A stretch of DNA of 64,000 nucleotides from Halorubrum ruber (GCF_018228765.1 NZ_CP073695.1:2465218-2529217); one strand, 5' to 3'. Positions 6,743-16,170 are shown, counted from the first letter of the stretch. Made by a program: numbers and translations. Notes: generated by a model from the sequence alone, not told the origin.

Positions 6743-9700
6743 TCAGCCGAGCGCGGGGTACGCCGCGGCGACGCCGTCGCCGTCGACGCGCCAGCGGTCC
6801 GCGATCTTCCGGTACGCCGCAGGCTCCGCGGCCGACTCCGCCGGGACCGCTTCCGGCGGGGCCTCCCGAAGGGCCTCGGTCAGGGCCTCGCAGTCAACCG
6901 AGTTCGACCCGGCGGCGCTCCCCGAGAGCAGGTCGGCGAGCCGGTCGGCCGCCGAAGCGGTCGCCCACGCGTCCTCGATCCGGCGGCCCAGATCGAGGGC
7001 CGCGGTCAGCCGCTCGGCCGCCGCGAGGGCGTCGCCGCGCTCGGCCGCAGCGGCGCCCAGCGACGCGAGCGCCTGCGCCTCGACCTGTGTGAATCCGCCC
7101 GCCCTCGCGGCGTCGACCGCGTCCGTCAGCGCCGTCGCCGCGGTCTCGGCGTCGCCGCGGGCGAGTGCCAACCGTCCCCGGATCCGATCCAGTTCGGCGA
7201 GGCGCTTCCGCCCGGCGTGATCGTCGAGCAACGACGCGGTCCGCTGGATCCGCCGCTCCGCCTCGATCGGGTCGCCGCGGTCGACCGCTACCTCGCCGAG
7301 GATCGCGGTCACCATCGCGCACCGCGTGTCGGCGCCGAGGCGGTCGAGGCGGTCGAGCGCGGCCGTCAGGAACCGCTCCGCCCGGTCGAGGTCGCCGGCG
7401 AGGTGCGCCGCGCTCCCGAGGTGGCTCAGCGCGAACGCCTCGTACATGTCCGAGCCGACCCGCTCGGCGATGGCCCGCGCCTCGGACGCGTGGGCGACCG
7501 CCTCGCCGACGGCGCCGCGCTGCTCTGCGACCGCCGCGAGGTTCAAATGCGAGATGGCCTCGCGGTGTTCGTCACCGACCGTCCGGTAGCCGTCGAGCGC
7601 GCGCCTCGCCGTGCGCTCGGCCGCGTCGAGGTCGCCGCGCCGCCGCAGCGCGACCGCGAGGTTCGCCCGGACGTTCGCCTCGCCGTGGGTGTCGTCGTAG
7701 GCGCGGAAGAGGTCGCCGGCGACCCGGTAGTGGTCGAGGACGGCGTCCGTCCCGTCGAGCCCGTCGAGCGCGTTCCCGACGTCCATCAGCGCCTTCGCCT
7801 TCGCGATCGGGTCGCCCGCCCTCGCGGCGATGGCGTACGCCCGCGAGGCCGCCTCGTAGGCGACCTCGTAGTCGCCGTCGAAGTGCGCCGCCTGCGCCCG
7901 TCCCCGGACCGCCGCCGCGAGGCCGCCGCGGTCGCCCGCGGCCGCGAACAGCTCCTCGGCCCGCTCGTACCGCTCGCGCGCCGCGTCGTACTCGCCGCGC
8001 CGCCGCGCCACGTCGCCGTACCCGCGCTGGCGCTCGGCCGCGCCGGCCTCGTCGACCGGCCGCCACGCGTCCAGCGCCGCCGTCGCGCCGTCGAGATCGC
8101 CGGCCTCGACGTACATCCGCGCCACCCACTCCGGCGGGCGGTCGCGCAGATCGTCCGGGCACGCCTCCGGGAGGTCGATCCAGGCGTAGCGCACGCGCCC
8201 GTACAGCGGCGCGAGGCGGGGGTAACGGCGCCCGACGCCGTACACCGCCCGGACAGTCTCGGCCGCCCACGCGCCCGGGTCGCGCTCGATCCGGGTCACC
8301 GTCGGCGCGTCCCCGCCGACTGCGCGGCGGATCCGCGAGCGGCGCGCAGGGTCGTCCGCGAGCGCGAGCACCCGCGAGACGGCCCGCCCCACGCGTCTGG
8401 CGACGACCGGCGCCGGTTCCCGTTCGACGAGCCGCTCCAAGAACAGCACCGACCACTCGTCGTGGACCGCGCGGTACTCCCCGTCGCCCGAGCGAACGAG
8501 TGCCGTCCCGACGAGGCGGTCGAGCGCGCGGCGAACGCCGTCGACGGTCGGCGACGGGTCGCGGTCCGCCCCCTCGCCGTCGGTCCCCGCTGCCCCGGTC
8601 TCCGATCCTGCGCTCCCGTCCGGGTCGTCGACGAGCGCGTACGCCAGCGTGCGGACGTCGCCCACGCCGGCGACGTTGAGGAGGTTCACCAGCACCGCGA
8701 CGTCCGCGGTCGGCGGCGGGCGGTTCCGGACCTCCCGGACCGCCTCCGCGACCGCCGCCTCCAGTCCGGACTCAGGGCCTGCGTCGTCGCGGCCGGCCGG
8801 CGGGTCGCTCGCGTCGGCCTCCGTTCCCGACGCGCCGCCGGCGCTCTCGCTCGCTTCGCCGACGACGCTCGCGCCGTCGCCGGTCGCGCGGACGAGGCGG
8901 TGGACGAGCGCGAGCAGTTCGCCGACGCGCTCGTCGTCGGCGCGCCGCACGTCGTCGAGCAGCGCCGCCGGATCGGCCGCCGGCGCGGACCCCGTACAGT
9001 CGGCGACGTGGTCGACGAACCGCTCCACCTCGCGCCCGTCGAGCCGCGGCATCCGCGCGGTCGCCACCTCCCTGCGGTAACGGAGGTCGGCCGGCGACAG
9101 CGGAAGTCCGTCGGGGTCGTCGTACGGCTCCTCGCGGGCGTCGAATAGGAAGGACACGTCGTCGCGGTCGGCCAGTTTACGGGCGACGCCGAACGCCTCC
9201 GCAGCCCCCGGATCGACGGCGTCCTCGACGACGACGAGGTGGTGGCCGTCGCCCTCGGTGACGCGCTCGCGGAGCCGCTCCGTCGCCGAAAACGGGTCGC
9301 CGCCGTCGCCCGGTCGGTACGTCACCGGGCCGCGTCCCGACCGGTACCACTCGACCGCGACGCTTCGGCAGACGGTGCTCTTCCCGCTGCCCGGCGGGCC
9401 GACCAGCGCGTGGTCCGTCCCCTCGGCGAGTCCGTCGACGAGCAGCCCGGCGATCGAGCGTCGGTCGCCGTCGCGCACCGTCGTCCTTTCGAGGACGTAT
9501 CCCGCGTCGACCTCCGGGAACGACGCCGTGGCCTGGAGCGGTCCGTACGGGTCCGGGTCGCCGGAGAGCCGCTCCTCGTCGACCGCGTGGAACCCCTGTG
9601 CCGAGAGCGCGCTCCGACCGCCGCCGCCCGAACCGATCCGCCCGAAGAGCCCGCCCGCGGCGCTCGATCCTCTCCCGTTCGCCCCGTCGTCTCGACCCGA

Positions 9701-10612
9701 TCGGTCGGACGAGTCAGCGCCGCCGTCGCCGGCCGAGCCGTCGGACCCTTCGCTCCCGGCTCGGTCGCCTCCGGTCCGATCGCCCTCGGCTCGGTCGCTC
9801 TCGGCTCGGTCGTCCTCCGTGCGCTTCGTCTCGGAGCGATCCATCGCCGCGAGCGCCCCGCCCGCGTCGCGTCCGCGCTCGACCAGCCCGCGCACCTCGG
9901 TCTCCGCCCATTCGACCGCCTCCGGTTCGGTCGACGCCGCCGCGCCGTGGAGCGTGCCGTCGTCGTCGAAGGTGAGCAGCAGCGCGGTCCCGCCGGCTGC
10001 GACGATCCCCGCGTCGACGGTGTCGACCGCGGCGACCCGGCAGCCGTCCCGGCGCGCGACCGCGCCGAGGTCGTCCGCGAAGCGCTCGGCCGCGTGCCGG
10101 TACGCCCGGTCCCCCAGCGCCAGGTCGACGGTCCCGCCCCCGGCGGCCGCGCGGCGGAGCCGCTCCGCGAGCCGGGGGTAGGGGAACGCGGGCAGCGCGG
10201 CGGCGACCGCGTCCGCGTCGGCGAGCGCCTCGTCGAGCACCTCTAAGGGTCGGTAGGGGTCCGGGGCCGCGGCGCGGTACGTCTCCGCCTCGCGGAGGAC
10301 CGCCGGGTCGACGTCGACGTCAGCGCCGAGCGGGTCGAGGACGTCGCCCGCGGCCGCGAGGTCGTCGGCGGTCGTCAGGAACTCGCGGTACTCGGTCGCG
10401 AGCAGCCGGCCGGAGAGCGTCGTCCGGTAGCCGTCCGTCTCGCCGGCGACGAGCCCCGCGGCCTCCAGCTCGTCTATCGCGCGGTTCACCGTCGACCGGG
10501 AGTGGCCGAGCTCGTCCACGAGCTCGTGCTTGCGCAGCGGTCCCGCGGTGAGCCGTTCGAGGAAGTCGAGGCGACGCTCGACGACGCCCACGAGTTCCGA
10601 CGGCTCCGTCAT
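6743..10612 (-). CDS. HTH - STAND-type ATPase - TPR giant regulator
   Basis: This is a 1289-residue protein. Residues 1-75 form a MarR/ArsR-like winged helix (RKHELVDELGHSRSTVNRAI). Residues 75-250 resemble the FilR1-like sensor half of haloarchaeal HTH regulators. Residues 255-330 are a low-complexity D/R/S/G linker. A P-loop ATPase follows, with Walker A GPPGSGKST at 405-413 and Walker B VVVEDA at 460-465. TPR-like repeats (about 860-1230) make up the C-terminus. The order is that of MalT/AfsR-type STAND switches, with the DNA-binding domain moved to the front. It would sense a ligand or partner through the TPRs. Start chosen at 10612, directly before the HTH. Confidence 0.75.
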   Translation of the reverse strand: MTEPSELVGVVERRLDFLERLTAGPLRKHELVDELGHSRSTVNRAIDELEAAGLVAGETDGYRTTLSGRLLATEYREFLTTADDLAAAGDVLDPLGADVDVDPAVLREAETYRAAAPDPYRPLEVLDEALADADAVAAALPAFPYPRLAERLRRAAAGGGTVDLALGDRAYRHAAERFADDLGAVARRDGCRVAAVDTVDAGIVAAGGTALLLTFDDDGTLHGAAASTEPEAVEWAETEVRGLVERGRDAGGALAAMDRSETKRTEDDRAESDRAEGDRTGGDRAGSEGSDGSAGDGGADSSDRSGRDDGANGRGSSAAGGLFGRIGSGGGGRSALSAQGFHAVDEERLSGDPDPYGPLQATASFPEVDAGYVLERTTVRDGDRRSIAGLLVDGLAEGTDHALVGPPGSGKSTVCRSVAVEWYRSGRGPVTYRPGDGGDPFSATERLRERVTEGDGHHLVVVEDAVDPGAAEAFGVARKLADRDDVSFLFDAREEPYDDPDGLPLSPADLRYRREVATARMPRLDGREVERFVDHVADCTGSAPAADPAALLDDVRRADDERVGELLALVHRLVRATGDGASVVGEASESAGGASGTEADASDPPAGRDDAGPESGLEAAVAEAVREVRNRPPPTADVAVLVNLLNVAGVGDVRTLAYALVDDPDGSAGSETGAAGTDGEGADRDPSPTVDGVRRALDRLVGTALVRSGDGEYRAVHDEWSVLFLERLVEREPAPVVARRVGRAVSRVLALADDPARRSRIRRAVGGDAPTVTRIERDPGAWAAETVRAVYGVGRRYPRLAPLYGRVRYAWIDLPEACPDDLRDRPPEWVARMYVEAGDLDGATAALDAWRPVDEAGAAERQRGYGDVARRRGEYDAARERYERAEELFAAAGDRGGLAAAVRGRAQAAHFDGDYEVAYEAASRAYAIAARAGDPIAKAKALMDVGNALDGLDGTDAVLDHYRVAGDLFRAYDDTHGEANVRANLAVALRRRGDLDAAERTARRALDGYRTVGDEHREAISHLNLAAVAEQRGAVGEAVAHASEARAIAERVGSDMYEAFALSHLGSAAHLAGDLDRAERFLTAALDRLDRLGADTRCAMVTAILGEVAVDRGDPIEAERRIQRTASLLDDHAGRKRLAELDRIRGRLALARGDAETAATALTDAVDAARAGGFTQVEAQALASLGAAAAERGDALAAAERLTAALDLGRRIEDAWATASAADRLADLLSGSAAGSNSVDCEALTEALREAPPEAVPAESAAEPAAYRKIADRWRVDGDGVAAAYPALG

Positions 10613-10728
10613 ACGTCCCCCCGCACCGCCCCCACCGACATAACTGTTTCTTCGGTGACGGCTTCGGCGCGCGGTGACACAGTGTTTCACGGGGTGAGAA
10701 TAAGGGCGATACCGACGCAGTCGGCTCC
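10613..10728. promoter_or_regulatory. Divergent promoter region of STAND regulator and ALDH-like gene
   Basis: Only 116 bases separate the two divergent starts. Toward the plus-strand gene, AGAATAAGGG lies about 30 bases before its ATG at 10729. Toward the minus-strand gene, the reverse complement contains AACAGTTATG about 25 bases before 10612. A shared operator for the STAND regulator is plausible but no clear palindrome is seen. Confidence 0.4.
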
Positions 10729-12309
10729 ATGGACGGGGATCCGACGGGCGGGAGAGACGAATCGGGCGCGTCGACCGGGCTCGACGAGGCGGAATCGACC
10801 GGACCGGACGCGGAGCGGGCGGCCGAGTCCGCAGAGCCGACGCCGACGGACGAGACGGGCGCGGCCGACGACCGCGCGGACACCGACTCCGAGACGGAGG
10901 GCGCCGCCCGCGAACCGACGGACGGCCGGTCCGGGACGAGTGCTGCGGACCTGCCGAGCCGCGCGTCGCGGGCCGTCGCGAGCGCGCGGACGGCGGCGGA
11001 CGAACTGGCGGCGTGGGCCCCGGAGGACGTCGACGGGCTCGTGCGGTCGGTCGGCGAGCGGCTGGCCGACAGGGAGACGGTCAGCCGCCTCGCGCGGTCG
11101 GCGGTCAACGAGACCGGGCGGGGGCACCCGGGAACGAAGGCCGAGAAGATCGCGACCGCGCTCGACGCCGCCCGGCGGACGGTGCGGGACGCCCCGACCG
11201 CCGGCGTGGTCGACCGCGACGGGGCGGCGGGCACGGTGACCGTCGCCGGGCCGACCGGCGTCGTCGGGGCGGCGGTCCCCGCGACGCACCCGGTCGTGAT
11301 CCCCGCGGTCCTCTCGCTGTACGGGCTCGCCGCACGGAACGCGGTCGTGTTCGCGCCCTCGCCGTCGACCGTGGAGACGTGCGACGTCGTCGTCGAGACC
11401 GTCCGCCGCGCGCTCGCCGACGCGGGCGCGCCGACCGGCGCGGTGTCGATGCTGCCCGCGCCGGCGGCGAAGCCCGAGACCGACGCGCTGTTCGAGCGGG
11501 CCGACTTCGTCGTCGCGGCCGGCTCCGAGGCGACGGTCGCCGCGGGGCAGCGCTGCGGGACGCCCAACGTCGCCACCAGTGCCGACGGCGTCGTCTCCGT
11601 CGCGGACGGATCGGTCCCGGCCGAGGCCGTGGCGACGCGGGTCGCGGTTGGGGCGACCTACGACTTCGGCGCCCACCCCGCGGGCGACGCCGCGGTCGTC
11701 ACGGTGTCGCCGGCGGTCGACCAGCTGTGCGCCGCGCTCGAAGACGAGGGGGGGTACGTCCTCGACGCGGCCGAGCGCGACCGACTCCGCGCGCTCCTCG
11801 GCAGGGGGAAAGACGAGACCGACCCCCGCGGGAACTCGCCGGGGTGGCTGGCGGCCGCGCTCGACCTCCCGAGCGCGGCCCGCGAGGCGGCGTTCCTCGT
11901 CGCCGAGCCCGACGGCGCGGACGACCTCCTCGCGACGCTGTCCGGGATCCCCGCGGTCGCGGTCCACGGGCGGAGCGGGTTCGACGCCGCGACCGCGCTC
12001 GCCGCCGAGATCGGGTCCCGGCACGCCGCGGCGGTCCACACCACCCAGCAGCGCCGCGCCCGGCGCGCCGCGGAGCGGCTCGCCCCTGGCCGCCTCGTCG
12101 TCAATCAACCGGGGATCGCGGCGACGGGCGCGCGCTCGAACGGGTTCAAGGCGGCGCCCGTCCTTGGCGGCGGAACCGCGGAGGGGAGCCAACTGTGCGG
12201 GGGACTCACGCCCGACCGCCTCGCGCAGACGACGACCGTCGCCGCGACGACCGTCGCTGACGAGGCGTCCCACCGGGACGGGGCCGGCGACACGCTCCGG
12301 GGGCCCTGA
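10729..12309 (+). CDS. Aldehyde-dehydrogenase-fold protein without catalytic Cys
   Basis: The 526 residues comprise an acidic, disordered N-terminal tail (about 1-75) and a body resembling CoA-acylating aldehyde dehydrogenases (AdhE N-terminal/EutE group). It has the cofactor segment VAGPTGVVGAAVPATHP (172-188) and a C-terminal GLTPDRLAQTTT. In AdhE the active site reads FDNGMICASEQS. The aligned stretch here is YDFGAHPAGDAA (311-322), with Pro317 where the nucleophile Cys should be. It is probably not a working dehydrogenase and may be a structural or sensory paralogue. It is divergent from the STAND regulator. Confidence 0.7.
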   Translation: MDGDPTGGRDESGASTGLDEAESTGPDAERAAESAEPTPTDETGAADDRADTDSETEGAAREPTDGRSGTSAADLPSRASRAVASARTAADELAAWAPEDVDGLVRSVGERLADRETVSRLARSAVNETGRGHPGTKAEKIATALDAARRTVRDAPTAGVVDRDGAAGTVTVAGPTGVVGAAVPATHPVVIPAVLSLYGLAARNAVVFAPSPSTVETCDVVVETVRRALADAGAPTGAVSMLPAPAAKPETDALFERADFVVAAGSEATVAAGQRCGTPNVATSADGVVSVADGSVPAEAVATRVAVGATYDFGAHPAGDAAVVTVSPAVDQLCAALEDEGGYVLDAAERDRLRALLGRGKDETDPRGNSPGWLAAALDLPSAAREAAFLVAEPDGADDLLATLSGIPAVAVHGRSGFDAATALAAEIGSRHAAAVHTTQQRRARRAAERLAPGRLVVNQPGIAATGARSNGFKAAPVLGGGTAEGSQLCGGLTPDRLAQTTTVAATTVADEASHRDGAGDTLRGP

Positions 12310-12339
12310 GTCCAGACAGTCCGGCACGGCCGCGACCGA

Positions 12340-13254
12340 TTAGAGCTCGATACGGTCGACGATGGGTCCGTTCCCGTCGTTCCCGTCGCTATGGGTGTTG
12401 ATCGCGACGGTCCGGATCCGGTCTTCGAGCAGCGATCCGTCGATCTTCGCCTTCAACAGCGAGTCGACCTGATAGACGCCGGCGGCGTTGTTCATTCGGA
12501 TCACGACCTGAACGGGCGTCTCGTCGCCCTCGCGGAGCGAGACGCGCTCTATCGCCTGCGAGGAGACGGTGTTGATCCCGCGGCCGCCCTCCTCGTAGGG
12601 GACCCGCGAGCGCCCGCGTTCCATGTCGAGGCCGTCGGCGATCCGGACGACACCCGCCTCCAGCGTGAGCGGCTGTTCCTCGGTGTGGTGACAGAGGATC
12701 GCGTGGAGCACCTCGGCCTTCACCCGCACCTGATCGGCCACGTCGTAGAAGGAGGGCAGCAGGTCGTCCAGCAGGTCCGCGGCCAGCGGGATCGAGTAGT
12801 ACGGGTGGTCGTGGCGGTGGACGACGTGGCCGATGTCGTGGAGCGTCGCCGCCAGCGCGACGATCACCGGCTCGTCGGCCTCCTCTAACCCCTGCTGGCG
12901 GGCGCCGTTGAACTCGACACCGCCGGACTTGAGCAGGTCGTACAGCCGGAGCGCGCGGTCGCGGACGATCTCGACGTGTTTGGACCCGTGGTCGTTGTAC
13001 CCCTTCCGGGCGACCGGGTTGACGTTCTGCGCCTCCAGGTAGGTGACGACCTCCTCGTCCGATTCGACCCGCGCGAGGACCTCGTTGAGCCGCTCGTCGG
13101 GGAACGCGTGCTCGGCGTCCGGGTCGTACTCGTGGCGGCCGGCGTCGGTGCCGGCGTCGACCTCGTCGCGCGCGGCCGGCGCGTCCTCGGCGGTCGGGTC
13201 GGGGACTTCGTCGCCGTCGGTCGGGTCGGGGGCGTCGTCGGCAGGGTCGCTCAT
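12340..13254 (-). CDS. HD-domain metal-dependent phosphohydrolase-like protein
   Basis: This 304-residue protein has an acidic disordered N-terminus (about 1-50). An HD domain follows, with ligands in DHGSKHVE, the HD pair in LHDIGHVVHRHDH, HH in ILCHHTEE and a D in RIADGLDMER. The C-terminus (about 215-304) is a predicted beta-rich ligand-binding part. HD proteins hydrolyse nucleotides or cyclic nucleotides, and the exact substrate cannot be read. It is convergent with the ALDH-like gene, with a 30-base gap. Confidence 0.75.
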   Translation of the reverse strand: MSDPADDAPDPTDGDEVPDPTAEDAPAARDEVDAGTDAGRHEYDPDAEHAFPDERLNEVLARVESDEEVVTYLEAQNVNPVARKGYNDHGSKHVEIVRDRALRLYDLLKSGGVEFNGARQQGLEEADEPVIVALAATLHDIGHVVHRHDHPYYSIPLAADLLDDLLPSFYDVADQVRVKAEVLHAILCHHTEEQPLTLEAGVVRIADGLDMERGRSRVPYEEGGRGINTVSSQAIERVSLREGDETPVQVVIRMNNAAGVYQVDSLLKAKIDGSLLEDRIRTVAINTHSDGNDGNGPIVDRIEL

Positions 13255-13397
13255 GCGTCTCCCAGAGTCGCCCGCCCCGGATAAATGTGCGAGCCGCGCG
13301 GCTCCGTTGTCCAGACTGCCACTATCTCGCCGGTCGAATCGCGGGGATCCTGCCGGCGCCCCGGCCGCTTATCCGGCCGCCCGCTGTGGCCCCGCGT

Positions 13398-14081
13398 ATG
13401 GCGTTCGATCCCGACCGCGTCTCGACGGTGACGTTCGACTCGTACAGCACGCTCGTGGACGTCGAGGCCGCCGAGGCGGCGCTCGCGGACCGGGTTCCGG
13501 ACCCCGAGCCGGTGTCGCGACTGTGGCGGTCGCGGTCGCTGGCGTACACGTTCGTCGCGAACGCGGTCGACGCCTACCAGCCGTTCTACGAGATGAACCG
13601 CGACGCGCTGACGTACGCGCTGGCGGCGCACGGCGTCGACCTCTCGGACGCCGAGCGCGACGAGATCCTCGCGGTGTACCACGAGCTTGAGGTGTTCGAG
13701 GACGTGCGCGACGCGATCGGACGGCTCCGCGACGCCGGGTACGACTGCTACGTCCTCTCGAACGGCGACCCCGAGATGCTCGCGTCGATGGTCGAACACG
13801 CCGACATCGCGGACCTGATCGAGGACGCGATCAGCGCCGACGAGGTGGAGACGTTCAAGCCGGCCGCCGAGCTCTACCGCCACGGCGCGGCCCGGACCGG
13901 GACGCCCATCGACGAGGTGGTCCACGCCACCGCCGGCTGGTTCGACGTGCTGGGCGCGAGCCACGCCGGGATGCAGGCCGCGTGGGTCGACAGGAAGGGA
14001 ACGCCGTGGGAGCCGTTCGACGGCGACCCGGACCTCACTGTCGAGACGCTCCACGAACTGGCGGACCGGCTCGGGGCGTGA
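13398..14081 (+). CDS. HAD-superfamily hydrolase, haloacid dehalogenase type II-like
   Basis: This 227-residue protein has HAD motif I VTFDSYSTLVD (nucleophile Asp within FDSYSTL), motif II VLSNGDPEML, motif III lysine in FKPAAELY and a motif IV region GWFDVLGASHAGMQAAWV. This last motif and the cap helices match type II 2-haloacid dehalogenases, which many haloarchaea annotate in this way without experimental support. A phosphatase role is possible. Start at the ATG 13398, about 33 bases after GCTTATCC. Confidence 0.75.
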   Translation: MAFDPDRVSTVTFDSYSTLVDVEAAEAALADRVPDPEPVSRLWRSRSLAYTFVANAVDAYQPFYEMNRDALTYALAAHGVDLSDAERDEILAVYHELEVFEDVRDAIGRLRDAGYDCYVLSNGDPEMLASMVEHADIADLIEDAISADEVETFKPAAELYRHGAARTGTPIDEVVHATAGWFDVLGASHAGMQAAWVDRKGTPWEPFDGDPDLTVETLHELADRLGA

Positions 14082-14166
14082 CCGCGAGCCGCCGCGAAAC
14101 AGGCCCGTGACCGTCTCCGAGCGGGGGCGCGACCGACCGCGCGGCAGTTTCCACCCGAGACACAAC

Positions 14167-14276
14167 GCATAAGCGCGCGACCGATCCATATGTCGGTGTG
14201 ACTCGACCCGCGTCCGCACGCGGTCCGCAGTCGACTGTAGCGACGCGGCTCTTCTCGAAAAAACGCGCGTGAGCCG
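14167..14276 (+). promoter_or_regulatory. Candidate promoter and structured leader of the dap operon
   Basis: A TATA-like CGCATAAGCG (14167-14176) would place transcription near 14200, leaving an untranslated leader of about 165 bases before dapA, unusual for haloarchaea. The leader holds two small hairpins, 14208-14213/14218-14223 and 14246-14251/14271-14276. Whether they sense lysine is speculation; it does not look like the bacterial lysine riboswitch. Confidence 0.3.
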
Positions 14277-14365
14277 TCCGCCGGCGGGAGTGGCGACCCC
14301 GTCCCGGACGACCCCCGACCCGCGCGCACCAGTCCGTTCACCGACCCGAACCCATCGCAGCACCC

Positions 14366-15364
14366 ATGACAGACACGACCACCACGACACCCTACGCGAC
14401 GCAGGACGAGACGGATAGCGAAACGACGGACGCCCCCTTCGAGGGCGTCTACCCGGCGATGACCACGCCGTTCACCGACGACGGCGCAGTCGACCACGAC
14501 CAGCTCGCCGCGAACGCCCGGTACCTCGAACACGCCGGGGTCGACGGGGTCGTCCCAGTCGGCTCCACCGGCGAGTCGGCGACGATGAGCCACGACGAGC
14601 ACGTCGCCGTGATCGAGACGGTCCGGGACGCCCTCGACGACATCCCCGTCATCGCGGGCACCGGCTCGAACAACACCGCAGAGGCGCTGTCGCTGTCGCG
14701 GCGCGCGGCCGACGCCGGCGCCGACGGCCTGCTGCTCATCTCGCCGTACTACAACAAGCCGGAGCCGGAGGGGTTCCTGAACCACTACCAGACGATCGCC
14801 GACGAGGTCGACATCCCGCAGATCGTCTACAACGTGCCGAGCCGCACGGGGCAGTCGATCCCGGTCGACGTCACGGTCGAGCTCGCTGAACACCCGAACA
14901 TTCGCGGGTACAAGGCGGCCTCCGGCGACCTGAACCTGATAAGCGAGGTGATCGAGCGCACCCGCGAGGAGTCGTTCGCGGTGCTGTCGGGCGACGACGG
15001 CCTCACGCTTCCCGTCCTCTCGATCGGCGGCACGGGGACAATCAGCGTGGTCGCCAACGTCGAGCCCGAGCGGACCTGCGCGATGGTCGGCGCCGCGCTC
15101 TCGGGCGACTACGACCGGGCGCGGACACTCCACCACGAGCTGTCGCCGCTCGTCCGCGAGCTGTTCGCCGAGACGAACCCCATCCCGGTGAAGGAGGCGA
15201 TGCACCTCCGCGGGCGGGGCGGTCCCCACGTCCGCTCGCCGCTCTCGCGGCTCTCCGAGGACCGCCGCGACGCGCTCCGCGAGCTGCTGGCCACGTACGA
15301 CGAGCGCGCGCCGGGGACGATCGACCCGACGGCCGTCGATCCCGCCGCGGAGGGGGCGGAATGA
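14366..15364 (+). CDS. dapA: 4-hydroxy-tetrahydrodipicolinate synthase
   Basis: This 332-residue TIM-barrel aldolase condenses pyruvate with aspartate semialdehyde, the first dedicated step of diaminopimelate/lysine synthesis. Diagnostic features are PVGSTGESATMS, the catalytic Tyr in QIVYNVPSRTG and the Schiff-base lysine in GYKAASGD. A hydrophilic N-terminal tail of about 25 residues and an acidic C-terminal tail are haloarchaeal additions. The stop overlaps the dapB start (ATGA), making it the first gene of the operon. Confidence 0.95.
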   Translation: MTDTTTTTPYATQDETDSETTDAPFEGVYPAMTTPFTDDGAVDHDQLAANARYLEHAGVDGVVPVGSTGESATMSHDEHVAVIETVRDALDDIPVIAGTGSNNTAEALSLSRRAADAGADGLLLISPYYNKPEPEGFLNHYQTIADEVDIPQIVYNVPSRTGQSIPVDVTVELAEHPNIRGYKAASGDLNLISEVIERTREESFAVLSGDDGLTLPVLSIGGTGTISVVANVEPERTCAMVGAALSGDYDRARTLHHELSPLVRELFAETNPIPVKEAMHLRGRGGPHVRSPLSRLSEDRRDALRELLATYDERAPGTIDPTAVDPAAEGAE

Positions 15365-16149
15365 ACGGAGAGCAGCTGTCAATCGCCGTCACCGGCGCGG
15401 GCGGCCGCATGGGCCGAGAGGTGATCGAGGCGGCCGCCGACCGCGAGGGCGTCGCCGTCGCGGTCGCGGTCAACCGCACCGCGACCGACCCCGTCGCTGG
15501 CGTCCCGGTCGACGACGCGGCCGACCTCCGCGACCTGCTCGCGAGCGAGGCGCCGGACGTCCTGATCGACTTCACCGGTCCCGAGTCGGCGGTCGCGTAC
15601 GCCGAAGCCTGCGCCGACGCGGGCGTCCCGCTCGTCACCGGGACGACCGGGTTCGCGGACGCGCAGATCGACGACCTCCGGGCCGCGAGCGATGCCGTGC
15701 CCGTGCTCAAGGCGTCGAACTTCGCCCGGGGCGTGGCCGCGCTCCGCCGCGCGGTCCGCGAGGCCGCCGCGGCGCTCCCCGGCTACGACGTCGAACTGAC
15801 CGAGACGCACCACAACGCCAAGCGCGACGCCCCCTCGGGCACCGCGAAGTCGATCCTCGAAGACGTGGAGGACGTCCGCGAGGACCTCGACGAGCGCGTC
15901 CACGGCCGCGAGGGCGACGCGCCGCGGAGCCCGGGCGAGATCGGCGTCCACGCCCGCCGCGCGGGCGACGTGACCGGCGAACACGAGGTTCTCTTGGCCG
16001 GGAACCGCGAGACGCTCGAGCTCACGCACCGTGCGGGCGACCGCGGGGTGTTCGCCGAGGGCGCGCTCGACGCCGCCGCGTGGCTCGCCGACCGCGACCC
16101 GGGCTGGTACGGGTTCGGCGACGTGCTGGACGCGGGCGGCGCCGAATGA
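15361..16149 (+). CDS. dapB: 4-hydroxy-tetrahydrodipicolinate reductase
   Basis: This 262-residue protein reduces the DapA product with NAD(P)H. It shows the Rossmann signature TGAGGRMGREV near the N-terminus, TGTTGFADAQ, and the substrate-binding/catalytic signature ETHHNAKRDAPSGTA. It overlaps dapA by four bases. The length is normal for the family. Confidence 0.95.
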   Translation: MNGEQLSIAVTGAGGRMGREVIEAAADREGVAVAVAVNRTATDPVAGVPVDDAADLRDLLASEAPDVLIDFTGPESAVAYAEACADAGVPLVTGTTGFADAQIDDLRAASDAVPVLKASNFARGVAALRRAVREAAAALPGYDVELTETHHNAKRDAPSGTAKSILEDVEDVREDLDERVHGREGDAPRSPGEIGVHARRAGDVTGEHEVLLAGNRETLELTHRAGDRGVFAEGALDAAAWLADRDPGWYGFGDVLDAGGAE

Positions 16150-16170
16150 CCGTGGGACATACGCACATCG

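Noticed and set aside
6743-10612. Antiphage (Avs-type) STAND defence protein
   Set aside because: There is no N-terminal nuclease, membrane or protease effector; an HTH domain with a regulator-like sensor is in that position, and no defence genes are nearby.
10687-12327. 546-residue open frame on the minus strand opposite the ALDH-like gene
   Set aside because: It is an antisense shadow of a high-GC gene; composition is Arg/Gly/Val-rich without domains, while the plus strand has a recognisable fold.
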